A program made the translations under genes and the position numbers. A stretch of 64,000 bases of DNA from Marthasterias glacialis (taxonomy: Eukaryota > Echinodermata > Asteroidea > Forcipulatida > Asteriidae), in NCBI GenBank assembly GCA_911728455.2, contig OU452222.1, forward strand, positions 25,658,923 through 25,722,922. Reading direction: 5' to 3'. The notes below the pieces were generated by a model. It saw only the letters and a program-made list of their open reading frames with translations. It was not told where the DNA came from and did not search any database. This document shows positions 61,430 through 64,000 of the stretch, piece by piece; within the stretch, counting starts at the first letter, position 1, and the number at the start of each line of letters is the position of its first letter.

Positions 61430-61860
61430 ACGTGCAGAAATCTAAGCTCTGGAAACACTAAAAGCCATAGAGCGTCGGGAGGCTTCGCCCCCGGACCCGC
61501 ATAAAAAGTGATGCCTATATAAATTCCAACAGTAGGGGATTTGTCCTGAATCCTAAGTATTCTAAGTTTGAATTTCAAAATTAAACGTCTATTTTCGGCA
61601 ACTTGGCGGTCCTCCTCAGCCCTGAAAACATTTAAAAACGTAGAGCGTCCGGGGGCTTCGCCCCCTGAACCCCCACTAAAAATTATGTCTATTCATTCAA
61701 ACTGGGGATTCGAGAAATAATTACAGTTTTCAAAGCTTGCATTTCGAATAATTTATGAGTCGTCTAATGCTAGGTATCCGAGGGCCATTTCAAACCTTCG
61801 AATAACTGGAAAACCTCATGAGCGCTCGGGGGCTAGGCCATGCCCCCAAACCCCCACGTT
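61430..61860 (+). repeat. Three tandem units of about 180 bp with gggggcttcgccccc cores
   Basis: Cores at about 61476 (gcgtcgggaggcttcgcccc), 61648 (gtccgggggcttcgccccct) and 61826 (gctcgggggctaggccatgc). Each is preceded by a 'ttcggcaac.. / gaaaac' block and followed by acccc-rich sequence. The cores are small hairpins. Divergent, non-coding. Confidence 0.75.
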
Positions 61861-62929
61861 GGTGAGTACCGTGTCATTGTGCTTTTACTTTCATTTGATG
61901 TCAGTCGGCAAATTTAGGCTTCCACCCCACCCCCGAAAGAAAGAGCCTTCGCTGCGCTGCTGTTCGTCCCCCCCCCCCCCCCACTTTTCGGTAGCGATCG
62001 ACGCCCTTGGAGACAAGTTTCTATTTCTATTTGTCTGTTAACTCAACACAGAGAGTGAAAAGTTTGACCTTCATAGAAGTTGTGTGAAGCAGTCGTGTCA
62101 TTTTGTTCGTGTGTGTGCAGCGCGCGCGGTGGACGCGCGACACACTACGGAATGAGACCCCATTTTTTGTAATGAACAAAATAATTTGCAATCAATTTCT
62201 TGTCGTTATCATTTCGTTTGTTGCTGTAGGCCCCGAACTGTTTTTGTAATTGGTTACCTCTTTTGTTTACTGTTCATTTTTGACAGTGTGATATGCTTTA
62301 CTACCGGGATTGTTTTGGCTAGCAGCCAGCTGCACCGTCATGATATGACCGTGCATGTGCGAGACTTCAACTCTCATTATTTATATAAGAATCATCGACC
62401 TTAATTTATTCAAATAAAATATTTGACAAGCAATTCATGAAAGGTTTTGTTACTCTTTTGGGTTAGTTTAGATAGCTTCCACGGGACAAATCCCATGCTA
62501 TAACGATACACGAAGGCCTAATAATTGCAGATTTAATTATTCTATTCGATCTGCACAAGAAGTGCCCCCCCCAAAAAAAAAAAAAAAATAATGATAATAA
62601 TAATAATAATATTCAATTGAAAATTTGTTTAAACTGCACTGCAGACTATTTTGCCACCGTTAGAATATACACAAATTTATTTAATGTTTAAGACTTATAT
62701 TTTGGTACTTTTTATTGTTTCTTTCTCCTTGCTTACGCAATAAAAATCAAATCTGAGAAAATTTAATAAGAGGTTCGAGAACTTTTATTGTTAAATCTCT
62801 GCCACAGCTTTTAACAGATTTTTTCCCACAAAAACACAGGGAAGAGTTAGAGATATTCAGTGAAAATGTTCAACTTTATGCCTTCAGAAATGCCTCAGAA
62901 TGCACCATATAGCATCTAGGGGTCAAAAT
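61861..62929. other. Intergenic, nothing recognised
   Basis: Contains a C-run (61969-61982), an ATA-rich microsatellite (62580-62615) and a 72-codon ORF (62186-62404) without family support. Confidence 0.5.
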
Positions 62930-63072
62930 TTCCCCCGGGCCCTTAAGCGGGCCCCGGACCCCACGCCGTAAAGGCTTCACGCTTCGCGCTCGCAGTTTCA
63001 ACCATGGCTATAGAACCTTGTACTTCACAACCCCCCCCCCCCCCTTGAAAAATCCTGCGTACGCGCCTGGGA
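62930..63072 (-). repeat. Dispersed C-rich repeat with gcgtacgcgcctgg end
   Basis: ccccgggcccttaagcgggc hairpin, cttcacgcttcgcgctcgc, a C-run, then cctgcgtacgcgcctggga. The last part is the inverse of 58488-58512. Confidence 0.7.
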
Positions 63073-63405
63073 GCTACAGTAGAAGGAAACTAGTTTCATA
63101 GACTTTTGTGGTACTAGTGAGATAAATTAAAGCTGTTGTGATACTTTTCGTTAATTAAAGGTACGATGCCTGATTGGTAATGATCGGGGGAATCATCGAT
63201 TTAGAATCTTCAAATTTAATCTTTAAAATCTATTTTTGTATAATTTTGTTTACATTTGTTAATTCTTTTACAAAAAAACCTTTATACTATGAGTACAAAT
63301 AACTTGACAGCACATCCTTTCCTTCTGAGATAGCGGCATAAGTCAGAACTCGGTTCTTATTTCGATCTACCAAATCGAAAAGGTCACAAGTTGAACACAA
63401 TACAC

Positions 63406-63599
63406 CGTGCCCGATATGTGACAGAGGGAGTCCCTCCGCCCACCCCCACCCCCCAAAAATGTTCCACTGCTCTAACACACCTCCCCCTTGTACAGAAGTA
63501 CCCCGCCCCTAAAATCCACAAAATAATTTCTGAGATTCCCAGAACACAATAAAAACACGATAGGAGGGGTCACACCCTGCCACGTCGAACACCAAATGT
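63406..63599 (+). repeat. Dispersed G/C-run repeat, copy 2
   Basis: Same block order as 37322-37535 (gtgcccgatatg, cagagggag, tctaacacac, gtacagaag, cctaaaatcc, gagattcccagaacacaata, caccctgccac, caccaaatg) with shorter homopolymer runs. The flanks differ. Confidence 0.8.
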
Positions 63600-64000
63600 A
63601 TACACAAACCTTAATTCGGCGTACCTTCATTAATTTGATAATTACTGGTTTGGCTGTGTATAGTGTGTGTGGTGTTACATGTGGTCACACATTGTCACGC
63701 CATACACGAAATTTTGCAAATGAGTTGACCTTTAATGTGCATGGAAACCCGGGGTTACTAGTGTAAAAGACAACCACGTGTAAGGACTCGGGGTTGGGGG
63801 AGGGGGAGGGGTGGGGATATGGGATTAAACTGGAGAGTAAAGGAGAGAGTGGCATGGCACCGTGAGATTCACAATTCGTCTTTGTGGCTTAACCCGTGTT
63901 TTCGTAGTGAAACTGAAGATACAGTTGTTGTTGTTTTTTTGTTTTGTTTTTTTTTTTAAACTAGTGCATAGGGATACATAATACTCTTCCAAAAGCATTG

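Noticed and set aside
61027-61578. 183-codon reverse ORF
   Set aside because: It overlaps a tandem repeat with GC hairpins, and no recognisable domain is present.

Overview
The window looks like genomic DNA of a marine invertebrate deuterostome, most likely an echinoderm and possibly a sea star. The evidence is intron-containing genes with GT/AG junctions, AT-rich non-coding DNA, animal gene families (HNMT-like, ZNF507-like, SNX21-like), and a heavy load of short inverted-repeat elements. The species call is inference; no ribosomal or mitochondrial marker is present.

Layout. 1-12.3 kb (+): a recent tandem duplication of a three-exon histamine-N-methyltransferase-like gene. Copy A is cut by the left edge; copy B is complete (292 codons). 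The shared 3' flank carries a TTAA-ended transposon that is near full length behind copy B. 12.3-20.9 kb has no recognisable gene; it is dense in foldback elements, MITE copies and a GGAGCC-type minisatellite. 20.9-33.4 kb (-): a ZNF507-like multi-C2H2 protein made of a 3.7 kb exon and a short 5' coding exon, separated by an 8.6 kb intron full of transposons and a 70-bp minisatellite. A possible promoter/5' exon with two TCACGTGAC sites lies near 36.3-36.45 kb. 34-43 kb: repeats, including a 1-1.2 kb direct duplication and two short perfect or near-perfect hairpins. 43.5-47.1 kb (+): a complete three-exon SNX21-like sorting nexin. 47-53 kb: intergenic, with two tRNA-derived SINEs and a 48-bp perfect palindrome. 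53.4-55.1 kb (+): two small exons that join into a signal peptide, the start of a secreted protein whose remainder I could not find. 56.7-58.1 kb: a 1.4 kb compound tetranucleotide microsatellite. 58.9-64 kb: an inverted second copy of the TTAA element, then C-rich dispersed repeats.

The genes do not form a pathway. The HNMT-like proteins are predicted cytosolic small-molecule methyltransferases, the ZNF507-like protein a nuclear DNA-binding regulator, and the SNX21-like protein an endosomal phosphoinositide-binding adaptor. The most notable signals are these. The HNMT-like pair has accumulated mostly amino-acid-changing substitutions, with altered residues at histamine-contact positions. Nested and mosaic transposon insertions can be read with their target duplications. 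Many independent foldback elements sit within about 30 kb.
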